Positions 26,945 to 35,686 of a stretch of DNA of 64,000 bases are shown in pieces. A program made the position numbers and the translations under genes. Every line of letters starts with the position of its first letter. Position 1 is the stretch's first letter. The notes under the pieces were generated by a model, which was given only the letters and a program-made list of their open reading frames with translations, was not told the origin of the DNA and did not search any database. Source of the DNA: Wenxinia saemankumensis (GTDB taxonomy: Bacteria; Pseudomonadota; Alphaproteobacteria; Rhodobacterales; Rhodobacteraceae); the NCBI RefSeq assembly GCF_900141735.1, contig NZ_FQYO01000001.1, positions 372,001 to 436,000 on the forward strand, written 5' to 3'.

Positions 26945-28485
26945 GCCACTGGATCATCCTGCCGATCGTCCTGCCGGCCTTCGTCGCGCCCTTCATCGTG
27001 CTGGCGGCGCGGCATCACGTCCCGATCCAGCGGGTGCTCTCGCTTGCGAGCGTGCTGACGCTGGTGGCGCTGTCGGCCGGGCTGGCCTGGCAGGTCTCGG
27101 ACGGATCGGTGCTGAACTACCGGCTGGGCGACTGGGCCGCCCCCTTCGGGATCGTGATCGTCGGCGACCGGCTGTCGACGCTGATGATCCTGCTGACCTC
27201 GACCCTCGCCCTGTTCGTCCTGCTCTATGCCGTGGGATCGGGTTGGGACGCGCGGGGAAAGCATTTCCACGCGCTCTTCCAGTTCCAGCTGATGGGCATC
27301 CTCGGCGCCTTCCTTACCGGCGATCTCTTCAACCTCTTCGTGTTCTTCGAGATCCTGCTCATCGCCTCCTACGGGCTGATGATCCATGGCGGCGGGGACG
27401 CACGTCTGAAGGCGGGCACGCAGTACGTGCTCTACAACCTCATCGGCTCGACCCTCTTCCTCTTCGCCCTGGGGTCGATCTACGCCGAGACCGGGACGCT
27501 CAACATGGCCGACCTGGCCGATCGCGTCGCGCTGATCGGCCCCGAGGGGACCGTGGGCATCCGCGTCGCCGCGGTCCTCCTCATCCTCGTCTTCGCGATC
27601 AAGGCGGCGCTGGCACCGCTGCATTTCTGGCTCCCGGCGAGCTATGCCGAGGCCCCCGGCCCGGTCGCCGCGCTCTTCGCGGTCATGACGAAGGTCGGCG
27701 CCTACGCAATCATCCGGGTCTACACGATGATCTTTCCGCCCGGGCTGGAGGCGACCGCGGGGCTGCACACCCTCTGGCTGCCGCCGCTGGCGGTGATCTC
27801 GCTCGCCGTCGGGATGATCGGCGTGCTGGCGGCGCGGCGGGTCGACCGGCTGGTCGCCTATTCCGTCGTGGGATCCATGGGGACGGTGATGATCGCGATC
27901 TCGCTCTTCTCGCCCGAGGGGATCGCCGCAGCGCTCTACTACATGGTCCATTCCACCTTCGCCGCCGCAATCCTGTTCCTGATCTCGGACCTGGTGCGGA
28001 CGGGCCGGGGCGGCGTCCGGCTGGATGCCGCGCCGCCGATGGCCGGGGGGGCGCTGACCGCCGCCCTGTTCTTCGCCGGCGCCGTCGCCATGACCGGCCT
28101 GCCGCCGCTCTCGGGCTTCCTGGGCAAGCTCCTCGTCCTCGACGCCTCCCGGTCCAGCCCCTGGGCCGTCTGGATCTGGGCGGTGATCCTGTCCTCGAGC
28201 CTGGTCGCCGTCCTGGGCTTCGCCCGCGCGGGCAGCATGCTGTTCTGGAAGGCCCATGACGAGACGGTGCCGGTCCCGGAGGAGGAGAACCCGGTCGCCC
28301 CGGCGCCGCTGGCCTTCGTCGCCGTCGGCGGCCTGATCGCCGCGCTGGTCCTCCACACCGCCTTCGCCGGTCCGATCCACGGCTACATGACCGACCTCTC
28401 CGCCGATCTCTTCGGGGCAGAGGCCTACCGCGAGACCGTGCTGGACGGGATCGGCAAGATGATCGTGCCGGACGAGGAGGGCTGA
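26941..28485 (+). CDS. mrpD: Mrp antiporter subunit D
   Basis: A 514-residue NuoN/NuoM-like antiporter subunit with about 14 helices. The proton-channel core includes FFEILLIASYGLMIHGG, LHFWLPASYAEAPGPVAALFAVMTK and GLPPLSGFLGKLLVL. The start is TTG at 26941, overlapping the mrpC stop (TTGA), which together with a GAGGGC element suggests translational coupling. It works with MrpA as one of the two large ion-translocating subunits. Confidence 0.94.
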   Translation: MSHWIILPIVLPAFVAPFIVLAARHHVPIQRVLSLASVLTLVALSAGLAWQVSDGSVLNYRLGDWAAPFGIVIVGDRLSTLMILLTSTLALFVLLYAVGSGWDARGKHFHALFQFQLMGILGAFLTGDLFNLFVFFEILLIASYGLMIHGGGDARLKAGTQYVLYNLIGSTLFLFALGSIYAETGTLNMADLADRVALIGPEGTVGIRVAAVLLILVFAIKAALAPLHFWLPASYAEAPGPVAALFAVMTKVGAYAIIRVYTMIFPPGLEATAGLHTLWLPPLAVISLAVGMIGVLAARRVDRLVAYSVVGSMGTVMIAISLFSPEGIAAALYYMVHSTFAAAILFLISDLVRTGRGGVRLDAAPPMAGGALTAALFFAGAVAMTGLPPLSGFLGKLLVLDASRSSPWAVWIWAVILSSSLVAVLGFARAGSMLFWKAHDETVPVPEEENPVAPAPLAFVAVGGLIAALVLHTAFAGPIHGYMTDLSADLFGAEAYRETVLDGIGKMIVPDEEG

Positions 28486-28486
28486 G

Positions 28487-28987
28487 ATGAGCAGGGCCTG
28501 GCACTGGATCCTTCCCCACCCCTTCCTGACGCTGGTCCTCGCCATCGTCTGGATCCTGCTGCAGAACGACCTCACGGCGGGGATGGCTGTGTTCGGCCTC
28601 ATCCTCGGCATCCTGATCCCCCGGGCGACGGCGATCTGGTGGCCCGACCAGCCGCAGGATTTCCGCATCGGCCGGATGGCGCGCTACGCGATCATCGTCC
28701 TCGGCGACATCATCGTGGCCAACCTCGAAGTCGCGTGGATCGTGCTCACCGTCCCCAACGACCGGCTGAAGCCCGCCTGGATCAGCGTGCCGCTGGACCT
28801 GAAGGAGCCCGAGGCGATCACCCTGCTCGCCGGGACGATCACGTTGACGCCCGGCACCGTCTCGGCCGACCTGTCGGAGGACGGGCACTTCCTGCTCGTC
28901 CATGTCCTGCACACCGACGATCCGGACAAGGTCCGCGACGACATCAAGTCGAGATACGAACGCCGCCTGATGGAGATCTTCGCATGA
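28487..28987 (+). CDS. mrpE: Mrp antiporter subunit E
   Basis: A 166-residue subunit with two or three N-terminal helices and a cytoplasmic domain containing LLAGTITLTPGTVSADLSEDG, the MrpE hallmark. The ATG follows the mrpD stop by one base. MrpE is needed for full assembly or activity of the complex. The stop overlaps the mrpF start (ATGA). Confidence 0.95.
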   Translation: MSRAWHWILPHPFLTLVLAIVWILLQNDLTAGMAVFGLILGILIPRATAIWWPDQPQDFRIGRMARYAIIVLGDIIVANLEVAWIVLTVPNDRLKPAWISVPLDLKEPEAITLLAGTITLTPGTVSADLSEDGHFLLVHVLHTDDPDKVRDDIKSRYERRLMEIFA

Positions 28988-29268
28988 GCGCCGCCGCCCT
29001 GCTCGACATCATGATCGTCGTGTCGATGGTCGCCCTGCTCATCGGATCGGTCCTCTCCATGCTGCGGCTGGCCCTCGGGCCGACCACCGGCGACCGGATC
29101 CTGGCGCTGGACACGATGGTCATCAACGCGCTCGGCCTCGTCGTGGTGCTCGGCATCTACCAGGGCGTCCAGGTCTATTTCGAGGTGGCCCTGCTGATCG
29201 CGATGCTCGGCTTCGTCTCGACCGTGGCGCTGGCCCGGTTCCTGCTGCGGGGGGACATCATCGAATGA
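28984..29268 (+). CDS. mrpF: Mrp antiporter subunit F
   Basis: A 94-residue, three-helix subunit with LRLALGPTTGDRILALDTM, the MrpF signature, and a helix LLIAMLGFVSTVALARF. It overlaps mrpE by 4 nt at the start and mrpG by 4 nt at the end. It forms the scaffold between subunits E and G. Confidence 0.95.
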   Translation: MSAAALLDIMIVVSMVALLIGSVLSMLRLALGPTTGDRILALDTMVINALGLVVVLGIYQGVQVYFEVALLIAMLGFVSTVALARFLLRGDIIE

Positions 29269-29681
29269 CGCTCGCCGATCTCGCCATGCTTCTCACCGCC
29301 CTGTTCCTGCTGATCGGATCGGCCTTCGTCCTGATCGGCGTCGCGGGACTGCTGAAGTTCGACGGCCCGATGACCCGCCTCCACGCGCCCACCAAGGTCG
29401 GCACGATCGGGATCGGGATGCTGCTGCTCGCCTCGATGACGAACGCCGCCGCGCTGGGGGAGCCGTCGTTCCACGAGGTGCTGATCATGGCGTTCCTCTT
29501 CGTCACGGCGCCGGTCTCGGCCAATTTCATCGCCAAGGTGAACATCCATCGCCGCGACTGCGACCCGCCGCCGAAGCCCCCCGGCGCGCGGGGCTGGGCG
29601 ACGCTGAAGCCGACCGAGGACGCGGCGGGCGCCGGCGACCGTCCGGCCGGACAGGACGATCCCGACGCCGTCGCGCGGTAG
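29265..29681 (+). CDS. mrpG: Mrp antiporter subunit G
   Basis: A 138-residue subunit. The three N-terminal helices contain GLLKFDGPMTRLHAPTKVGTIG, the MrpG fingerprint. The last 40 residues are a hydrophilic, proline-rich cytoplasmic tail. It is the last gene of the operon. No hairpin terminator is evident right after it. Confidence 0.94.
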   Translation: MTLADLAMLLTALFLLIGSAFVLIGVAGLLKFDGPMTRLHAPTKVGTIGIGMLLLASMTNAAALGEPSFHEVLIMAFLFVTAPVSANFIAKVNIHRRDCDPPPKPPGARGWATLKPTEDAAGAGDRPAGQDDPDAVAR

Positions 29682-30146
29682 AGCACCCGCCGGAGATCCG
29701 TGGATCATCCCGGCCGCGCAACGGGCGCCACCCCAGGCGGAAATCTCGTGACTCGGGGAGGGCCGCGTCGCGGTTCGGTGTCGGGTCGCCCAGCCGAAGA
29801 GACCGCGCCCGGACCCGGCGGCGCCCGGCATTCCGGTCCGCTCGCCCCGCGCTTTCGACGAAGCAATGGGGCCGCGGCCCTGCGGGACGCCTCTCCCGTC
29901 GGGGATCGTCCGCTTCGCCGTCCCGTCCCTCGCCTGCCTGAGGCAGGTGCGGGCCGCGGGGGACGGCGCGACCATCCGGGTCGGCATGCAGGACCCGCAT
30001 CGGGCGAAGGAGGGGCGGGAGCGGCTCGGGTCCGGGGCCTGCTGCCAGTTGCCTCGGACAGGCACTTCGCGTAGGGTCCGGGCGCCCTGAAGACGATCTC
30101 CTTCCATTGCCGCCAGAGGGCCAGCGGCGGGGCGCCGATTGCCGAC
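29682..30146. other. 465-nt intergenic region, nothing recognised
   Basis: Short frames occur on both strands, but none has a ribosome-binding site, a family match or neighbour linkage. I see no hairpin with a T-tract, no repeat and no promoter motif. It separates the Mrp operon from the next HWE kinase. Confidence 0.5.
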
Positions 30147-32417
30147 ATGAGTGACCTTGCACCTGCGCAACTGCCCGGCGCCGCGGACCGGCGGGCCGCG
30201 CTGGCCGGATACGGGATCCTGGACACGCCGCCCGAGGCGGAATTCGACGATATCGTCCAGCTCGCCGGCGAGATCTGCGGGACCGAGATCGCGCTCATCA
30301 CGCTGCTGGACGGCCGCCGCCAGTGGTTCAAGGCGCAGGTCGGGGCCGACAGGTCGGAGACCCCGATCGAGCAGGCGCTCTGCGTCCATACGCTCAACGA
30401 GGGCGCGACGCTCGTCATCCCGGATCTGACCGCGGACCCGCGGACGCGCGGCAATCCGCTCGTCACCGGCGCGCCGTTCCTGCGCTTCTACGCGGGCGCC
30501 CCGCTTCGGACCCCCGGCGGCACGATCCTCGGCACGCTCTGCGTGATGGATCGCGCGGCGCGCCGGGAGGGGCTGGATCCGCGGCGGAGGACGAGCCTCG
30601 AAAGGCTCGCCCGGCTGGTGATGGGACAGCTGGAACTCCGGCGGGCCGTCTCGGACAGCCGCGCGATCACGCTGCAGAGCCGCGACGCCGAGACGCGGCA
30701 CCGCCAGATCCTCGACAGCGCGATCGATTACGGGATCATCACCCTCGACCTGCGAGGGAACATCACGAGCTGGAACACCGGCGCGGAGCGGATCCTCGGC
30801 TGGTGCGCGGCGGAGATCGTCGGCCGCCCGGCCGACGTCTTCTTCACCCCCGAGGACGTGACGGCCGGGATTCCCGAGGCCGAGATGCGCAGCGCGCGCG
30901 ATCATGGCCGGGCCAGGGACGAGCGCTGGCACATCCGCAAGGGCGGGGAACGGTTCTACGCGCTGGGCGAGATGATGCAGCTCACCTCGGCGGAGGGCGC
31001 GCAGGTGGGCTATCTCAAGATCCTGCGGGACCGCACCCGCCAGCGCGAGATCGACCGGCAGCTGCGGGAAGCGGCCGAGCGCCTCGAGATCGCGCTCGAC
31101 GCCTCGGGCGTCGTCGGGCTCTGGGACTGGATGGTGGATACCGACCTGCTGCACGGCGATGCCAATTTCGCGCGCCTCTACGGGCTCGATCCGGACCGGA
31201 CGGCGCAGGGCCTGACCATGGAGCAGTATCAGCACTTCGTCGTGCCCGCCGACCTGCCGGACCTGCGCTGGCGCATCCGGGCGACCTTCGAGACCGGTTG
31301 CCCGTTCGAGGTGGAATACCGGCTGGCCCTTCCGGGCAGGGACCTGCGATGGATCGAGTGCAAGGGCCGGATGGTCCACGACGCGGAGGGCCGGGCGGAG
31401 CGGTTCTCCGGCTCTGCCGTCGACGTCACGGACCGGAAGGAGGCGGAGGCCGAGACGCGCCGCCTCGCCGCCATCGTCGAGCAATCGGGCGATTTCATCG
31501 GCGTCGCCGGGCTGGACGGCCGCGTGTCCTGGCTGAACGAGGCGGGACGGGCCCTGGTCGGGCTTCCGGACGAGGCGGCGGCGCGGGCGACGACGATCCG
31601 GGACTATTTCGACCCCGCCGACTGGGATGCGATCGCGGCCACCGCTTTCCCCGCCATGGAGGCGTCCGGCCAATGGCGCGGCGAGGTCAACTTCCGGCAC
31701 TTCGGGACGGGCGAGCCGATCCCGGTGATGTGGGACGTGATCGCGCTGCGCGACGACCGCGGCGCGGCGACGGCCTATGCGACCGTCACCCGCGACATCC
31801 GCGTCCGGAGGCGGGCGGAGGCGCAGCAGCAGGTGCTGAACGAGGAACTCTCGCACCGGATGAAGAACACGCTGGCGATGGTGCAGGCGATCGCGTCCCA
31901 GACCCTCCGCAGCACGACGGATCCCTCGGCCCTCACCGCGTTCCGCCAGCGGCTGCAGGCGATCTCGTCGGCGCACGACGTCCTGCTGAAACGGCAATGG
32001 ACGGCCGCCGAGATGGAGGAGGTAGTGCGATCCGTCCTGGGCAATTTCGGCATGGACGAGAGGTTCGACATCTCCGGCCCCTCGGTGCCGCTGGGATCGC
32101 GCGCGACCCTGTCGCTGTCGCTGCTGCTGCACGAACTGGCGACCAACGCGCTCAAGCATGGCGCGCTGGCCTCCGAGATGGGCCGCGTCGCCGTCGACTG
32201 GCGGCTGGAGGACACCGGCACGGCCGCCGAACTGCGCCTGTCCTGGACCGAGACCGGGGGCCCACCGCCCCGCCTTCCGGACGAGCGGCGCCAGGGCTTC
32301 GGATCCCGGCTGATCGGCATGGGACTGGTAGGAACGGGGGGCAGCGACCTTCGCTACCGGGACGACGGTCTGCGGGCGGAATTCACGGCGCCTCTCGAGC
32401 AGATGCAGCTTTCCTGA
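30147..32417 (+). CDS. GAF-PAS-PAS-PAS HWE-family sensor histidine kinase
   Basis: A 756-residue soluble kinase. Residues about 15-165 form a GAF domain of the HWE-linked type (YGILDTPPEAEFDDIVQLA, LCVHTL, RFYAGAPL). Three PAS domains follow at about 190-300 (ITSWNTGAERILGW), 320-435 and 440-555. The HWE core has His570 in LSHRMKNTLAMVQ, N-box HELATNALKHGA, and W-T-E in the G1 region. The first PAS domain closely resembles that of the HWE kinase at 1804-3774 (both have FFTPEDV/A and the W.IRKGG/RRKDG pattern), so they are paralogues. It ends 35 bp inside the 3' end of the opposite GGDEF-EAL gene. No partner regulator is adjacent. Confidence 0.92.
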   Translation: MSDLAPAQLPGAADRRAALAGYGILDTPPEAEFDDIVQLAGEICGTEIALITLLDGRRQWFKAQVGADRSETPIEQALCVHTLNEGATLVIPDLTADPRTRGNPLVTGAPFLRFYAGAPLRTPGGTILGTLCVMDRAARREGLDPRRRTSLERLARLVMGQLELRRAVSDSRAITLQSRDAETRHRQILDSAIDYGIITLDLRGNITSWNTGAERILGWCAAEIVGRPADVFFTPEDVTAGIPEAEMRSARDHGRARDERWHIRKGGERFYALGEMMQLTSAEGAQVGYLKILRDRTRQREIDRQLREAAERLEIALDASGVVGLWDWMVDTDLLHGDANFARLYGLDPDRTAQGLTMEQYQHFVVPADLPDLRWRIRATFETGCPFEVEYRLALPGRDLRWIECKGRMVHDAEGRAERFSGSAVDVTDRKEAEAETRRLAAIVEQSGDFIGVAGLDGRVSWLNEAGRALVGLPDEAAARATTIRDYFDPADWDAIAATAFPAMEASGQWRGEVNFRHFGTGEPIPVMWDVIALRDDRGAATAYATVTRDIRVRRRAEAQQQVLNEELSHRMKNTLAMVQAIASQTLRSTTDPSALTAFRQRLQAISSAHDVLLKRQWTAAEMEEVVRSVLGNFGMDERFDISGPSVPLGSRATLSLSLLLHELATNALKHGALASEMGRVAVDWRLEDTGTAAELRLSWTETGGPPPRLPDERRQGFGSRLIGMGLVGTGGSDLRYRDDGLRAEFTAPLEQMQLS

Positions 32418-35283
32418 CGGCCAGGACGGCGCGAAGATCGTCCCGCGACATCGGGGGTCCGAAATGGAACCCCTGCAGCCTGTCGCATCCCAGCTCGCGC
32501 ATCAGGTCCGCCTGTTCCCGGGTCTCCACCCCCTCCGCGGTCATGGCGATGCCCAGTCTGCGGCACATGTCCCCGATGGCGAGCACCATCGCGCGGGCGC
32601 CCGTGCTTTCGCTGACGGCGGCGCGCGTGATCTCGCCGTCGAGCTTGACCCGTTCGGGCCGGAACCTCAGGAGCGAGGTGAGCGATGCCCGCCCGCTTCC
32701 GAAATCGTCGATCACGATCGCGATTCCCTTCTTGCGGACATGGGCCATGAGGCCCTCGATGCCGTCGAAATCCCCGTCGACGTCGAGCGTTTCGAGGATC
32801 TCGAGATTCATCCGGAACGGCAGGGCGGACGCGTTCTCGAACCAGGGAAGGTCGCCGGCCTCGGCGAGCCTCTTGAGGCTGAAGTTGATCGAGATCCCGG
32901 GGAGCGGCGTTCCGCCCTGGCTGAAGGCCCGCCCGGTCTCGATCGCGTGCAGGTAGACCGTCCGGTCGATCCTGCCGGTCTGGCCCAGATCGTCCGCCAG
33001 GGCGAGGAAATCCCGGGGGCCGAGCAGACCCCTCGTCGGATGCTCCCACCGGGCCAGCGCCTCGGCCCCGACGATGTCCCCCGTGCGCGCGCAGACCTGC
33101 GGCTGGTAATGGGCGATGATCTCGCCCCGTTCGAGCCCCTCGAGCAGGTCGTCGGACAGCGTCTTGCGCGCCTCGATCCGCTCGCGCAGGGGTTCGCCGA
33201 AGACGTGGGACCGGTTTCGCCCGGAGCGCTTGGCCTCGTAGAGGGCGATGTCCGCGTCCTCCTGCAGGCGCGCCAGCTCCGCCGCGGGCCCGACGGCGAT
33301 CCCCGCGCTCACGCCGTAATGCAGAATCCGGTCCTGCCAGAGGACGGCATCCTGGCACCGGGCGATGATGCGCGAGGCGATCCGCCGGGCCAGGGTCTCG
33401 GTGCAGGGCCCCCTCAGCACGACGACGAACTCGTCGCCCCCGACCCGGGCGACGCCATCCCCCCCGCGCACGCTCGAGCGCAGGATGTCGGCCACATGCC
33501 GTAGCAGATGGTCGCCGGCGGCGTGCCCGAAGACGTCGTTGATCGGCTTGAAGCGATCGAGGTCGAGATGGATGACGCCGAAGCTCTCGTCCGGGACGGA
33601 CGCGAAGCCCTGCCGGTAGGATTCGAGGCCGCGGCGGTTCAGCAGGCCCGTGAGAGGATCGGTCAGGGCGGCCGCCTCCAGCGCCTCGGCCCGGACCTTC
33701 AGCTCGCGTTCCTGCCTCCGGAGTTCCGTGACGTCGACCCTGAAGCCGACCGTGTCCCCGTTCGGCAGGCGCGCCTCGTGGACCATGACGTGGCGGTCGC
33801 CGGGCAGCTCCTGCGCGACGGGCCCGGACGGGTTGCGGTGCCGCTCGAGCCGCTCCTCGAGCCAGGCCTGCTCCCGGCCGATCGCTTCGGGATACTGCCC
33901 GTGGCGCAACCCTTCCCGCAGGATGGCCTCGAAAGTCTGCCCGACCGCGACCACGTCGCCGGAGGCCGCGTAGAGGTCGCGATACTTCTGGTTGAACATG
34001 ACGGCCCGATCTTCGGAATCGAAGAGGGCGAAGGCATCCGGCACCGCCTCGACGGCGGCCCAGAGGCGCTGCTCCGCCTGCTGGGCGGTCTCGCGGGCCC
34101 GGCGGAGCTCCTCGTGCTCCCGGCGGCGATCGGTGATGTCCTGGAATGCCCCGAACAGGCTGCGGGCCCGGCCGTCGCGAAGCTCGACTTCGCCGATGGC
34201 CCGGACCCAGATCCGCTCGCCAGTCGCGCGAACGAAGGGGAGCTCCAGATCCCAGGGGGTGCCGTGGGACAGCGCCCGGTCGACGGCCTGGCCCACCTGC
34301 TCCCGCGCTTCGGGGGCGTAGAAGTCGAGGGCCTTCGCGACATCGGGCCGATACGCCCTGTCCACACCGTGGATGCGCCGGGTCTCGTCGGTCCACAGCA
34401 GCTCGTTCGTCTCGAGATCCAGCTCCCACCCCCCGATCCCCGCCGCGAGACCGGTGCGGTTGAGCAGCCGCTCCATCCGCTCGGCATTGCGTGCCCGCTG
34501 CCGCTGCTCGTCGAGCGAGAAATGGGTCCCGAACATCCATTCCGGCTCGCCGTCCGGGGTCCGCGTGAAGACGCGGCCGCGGTCATGCACCCAGACCCAG
34601 TGTCCGTCTCGGTGCCGCATCCGCGCCTCGACATCGTAGGACTCCGTCTCGCCGTCCCAATGCCGCTGCAGCGCGTCCATCGATCGCTGCAGATCGTCGG
34701 GATGGGCAAAGGCCCTCCACGTCTCGGCCGAGATCGGCTGGAGATCCTCCAGCCGGTAGCCCAGCATCGCCGCCCACCGTTCGTTGACGCTGGATTCGCC
34801 CGTCTGGACGTTCCATTCCCAGATCCCCGCCTCGGTGGCCTCAAGGCAGGATTGGAGGCGATAGGACTTGCGGCCGAGCTCCTCGACCACGTCGCTTCCC
34901 ACCTCGACGGGCGTCAGGACCGCGACCACCCCGAGCGGCTGGCCGCCCTCCTCCGCCACCGGCTCCACCGACAGGCGGAAGGGGACGACCTTTCCGGCCT
35001 TGCTGACGAACTCGCAGACGAGGTCGTCCTTCCGTCCCTCTCGCAGGATGTCGGACATGCGCGCCTGCGCGCTCGCCGCGCAATCCTCGGCGAGAAAGGC
35101 GGCGTTCCGGCTGCCGACGACCTCCTCCCGGTCGTAGCCGAGCGTGGCGAGCCACTGGTCGCTGACCTGGACGATCCGCCCGCTCGTGTCGGTGACATGG
35201 AACATGCAGGGAAAGCTATCCGGCATCCCGAGGGCCCTCGCCGCGGAGCGGTCGGGCGGAGAAATCCTGTCGAGCCTGGTCAC
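32383..35283 (-). CDS. Multi-PAS GGDEF-EAL cyclic-di-GMP enzyme
   Basis: A 966-residue soluble protein. Four PAS-like domains occupy roughly residues 20-130, 150-265, 275-395 and 410-535, then a diguanylate cyclase domain with an intact GGDEF active site (615-619) and an EAL phosphodiesterase domain (Glu741-Ala-Leu). EAL catalytic features are retained: MNLEILETL, VIDDFGSGRASL, the Lys of RVKLDGEI, and EGVET. Both opposing activities could therefore work, with the PAS sensors choosing between them. It shares a 35-bp convergent overlap with the HWE kinase gene. An AT-rich tract at 35352-35391 upstream may hold its promoter. Confidence 0.92.
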   Translation of the reverse strand: MTRLDRISPPDRSAARALGMPDSFPCMFHVTDTSGRIVQVSDQWLATLGYDREEVVGSRNAAFLAEDCAASAQARMSDILREGRKDDLVCEFVSKAGKVVPFRLSVEPVAEEGGQPLGVVAVLTPVEVGSDVVEELGRKSYRLQSCLEATEAGIWEWNVQTGESSVNERWAAMLGYRLEDLQPISAETWRAFAHPDDLQRSMDALQRHWDGETESYDVEARMRHRDGHWVWVHDRGRVFTRTPDGEPEWMFGTHFSLDEQRQRARNAERMERLLNRTGLAAGIGGWELDLETNELLWTDETRRIHGVDRAYRPDVAKALDFYAPEAREQVGQAVDRALSHGTPWDLELPFVRATGERIWVRAIGEVELRDGRARSLFGAFQDITDRRREHEELRRARETAQQAEQRLWAAVEAVPDAFALFDSEDRAVMFNQKYRDLYAASGDVVAVGQTFEAILREGLRHGQYPEAIGREQAWLEERLERHRNPSGPVAQELPGDRHVMVHEARLPNGDTVGFRVDVTELRRQERELKVRAEALEAAALTDPLTGLLNRRGLESYRQGFASVPDESFGVIHLDLDRFKPINDVFGHAAGDHLLRHVADILRSSVRGGDGVARVGGDEFVVVLRGPCTETLARRIASRIIARCQDAVLWQDRILHYGVSAGIAVGPAAELARLQEDADIALYEAKRSGRNRSHVFGEPLRERIEARKTLSDDLLEGLERGEIIAHYQPQVCARTGDIVGAEALARWEHPTRGLLGPRDFLALADDLGQTGRIDRTVYLHAIETGRAFSQGGTPLPGISINFSLKRLAEAGDLPWFENASALPFRMNLEILETLDVDGDFDGIEGLMAHVRKKGIAIVIDDFGSGRASLTSLLRFRPERVKLDGEITRAAVSESTGARAMVLAIGDMCRRLGIAMTAEGVETREQADLMRELGCDRLQGFHFGPPMSRDDLRAVLAVRKAASAREAP

Positions 35284-35686
35284 TGTCGGTCCTCCCTGAG
35301 CGTGCCCCCGCGCGGAGGGCCGGCCCGACCGCCGGGGCCGGAGATCGTCCGTTAACCTTTTAGGCGAATCCGGTCCATATTAAGGTGAGGACGTGCATCT
35401 GCCGGTCGACCGGCGGCGGCCTCTTCCCCGCCCATGACCTCGCGTCCCCGGCCGTGACGGACGACCGGATCACGGCCCGGACCCGGGCGTGCCGCCCGGT
35501 CGGAACAGGCGCCCTCGCCCTCCGGATCGGCTTCCATCGGACCGGACCGGTGACGGGCTCCCGGCCCGGGGCGCCCGTTGAACGGGGTCCCGGCCGCCCC
35601 CTCCCGCGCACCGGGCGGCCGGCGGCCCTCTCTTCATCCGACCAAGGTCCGTTGCCGGGGCGGCGGGCGCCGTGCCAGATGCCGCG
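35284..35686. other. 403-nt intergenic region with AT-rich tract and shared 14-mer
   Basis: No gene is supported here. An unusually AT-rich stretch at about 35352-35391 (TTAACCTTTTAGG, CCATATTAAGG) may contain the promoters of the divergent genes. The other notable element is the operator-like 14-mer at 35638-35651, listed separately. Confidence 0.5.
35638..35651. promoter_or_regulatory. Operator-like 14-mer, copy 1
   Basis: CCGACCAAGGTCCG contains the dyad GACC-AA-GGTC and ends 35 nt before the kinase start at 35687. An identical 14-mer lies at 38287-38300 between two exported-protein genes. This is the pattern expected of a binding site for the LuxR-type regulator of this locus, but no experiment is implied. 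Confidence 0.4.

Noticed and set aside
29866-30090. Small 74-codon gene in the gap after the Mrp operon.
   Set aside because: No ribosome-binding site, no domain and no neighbour coupling; composition looks like non-coding DNA.
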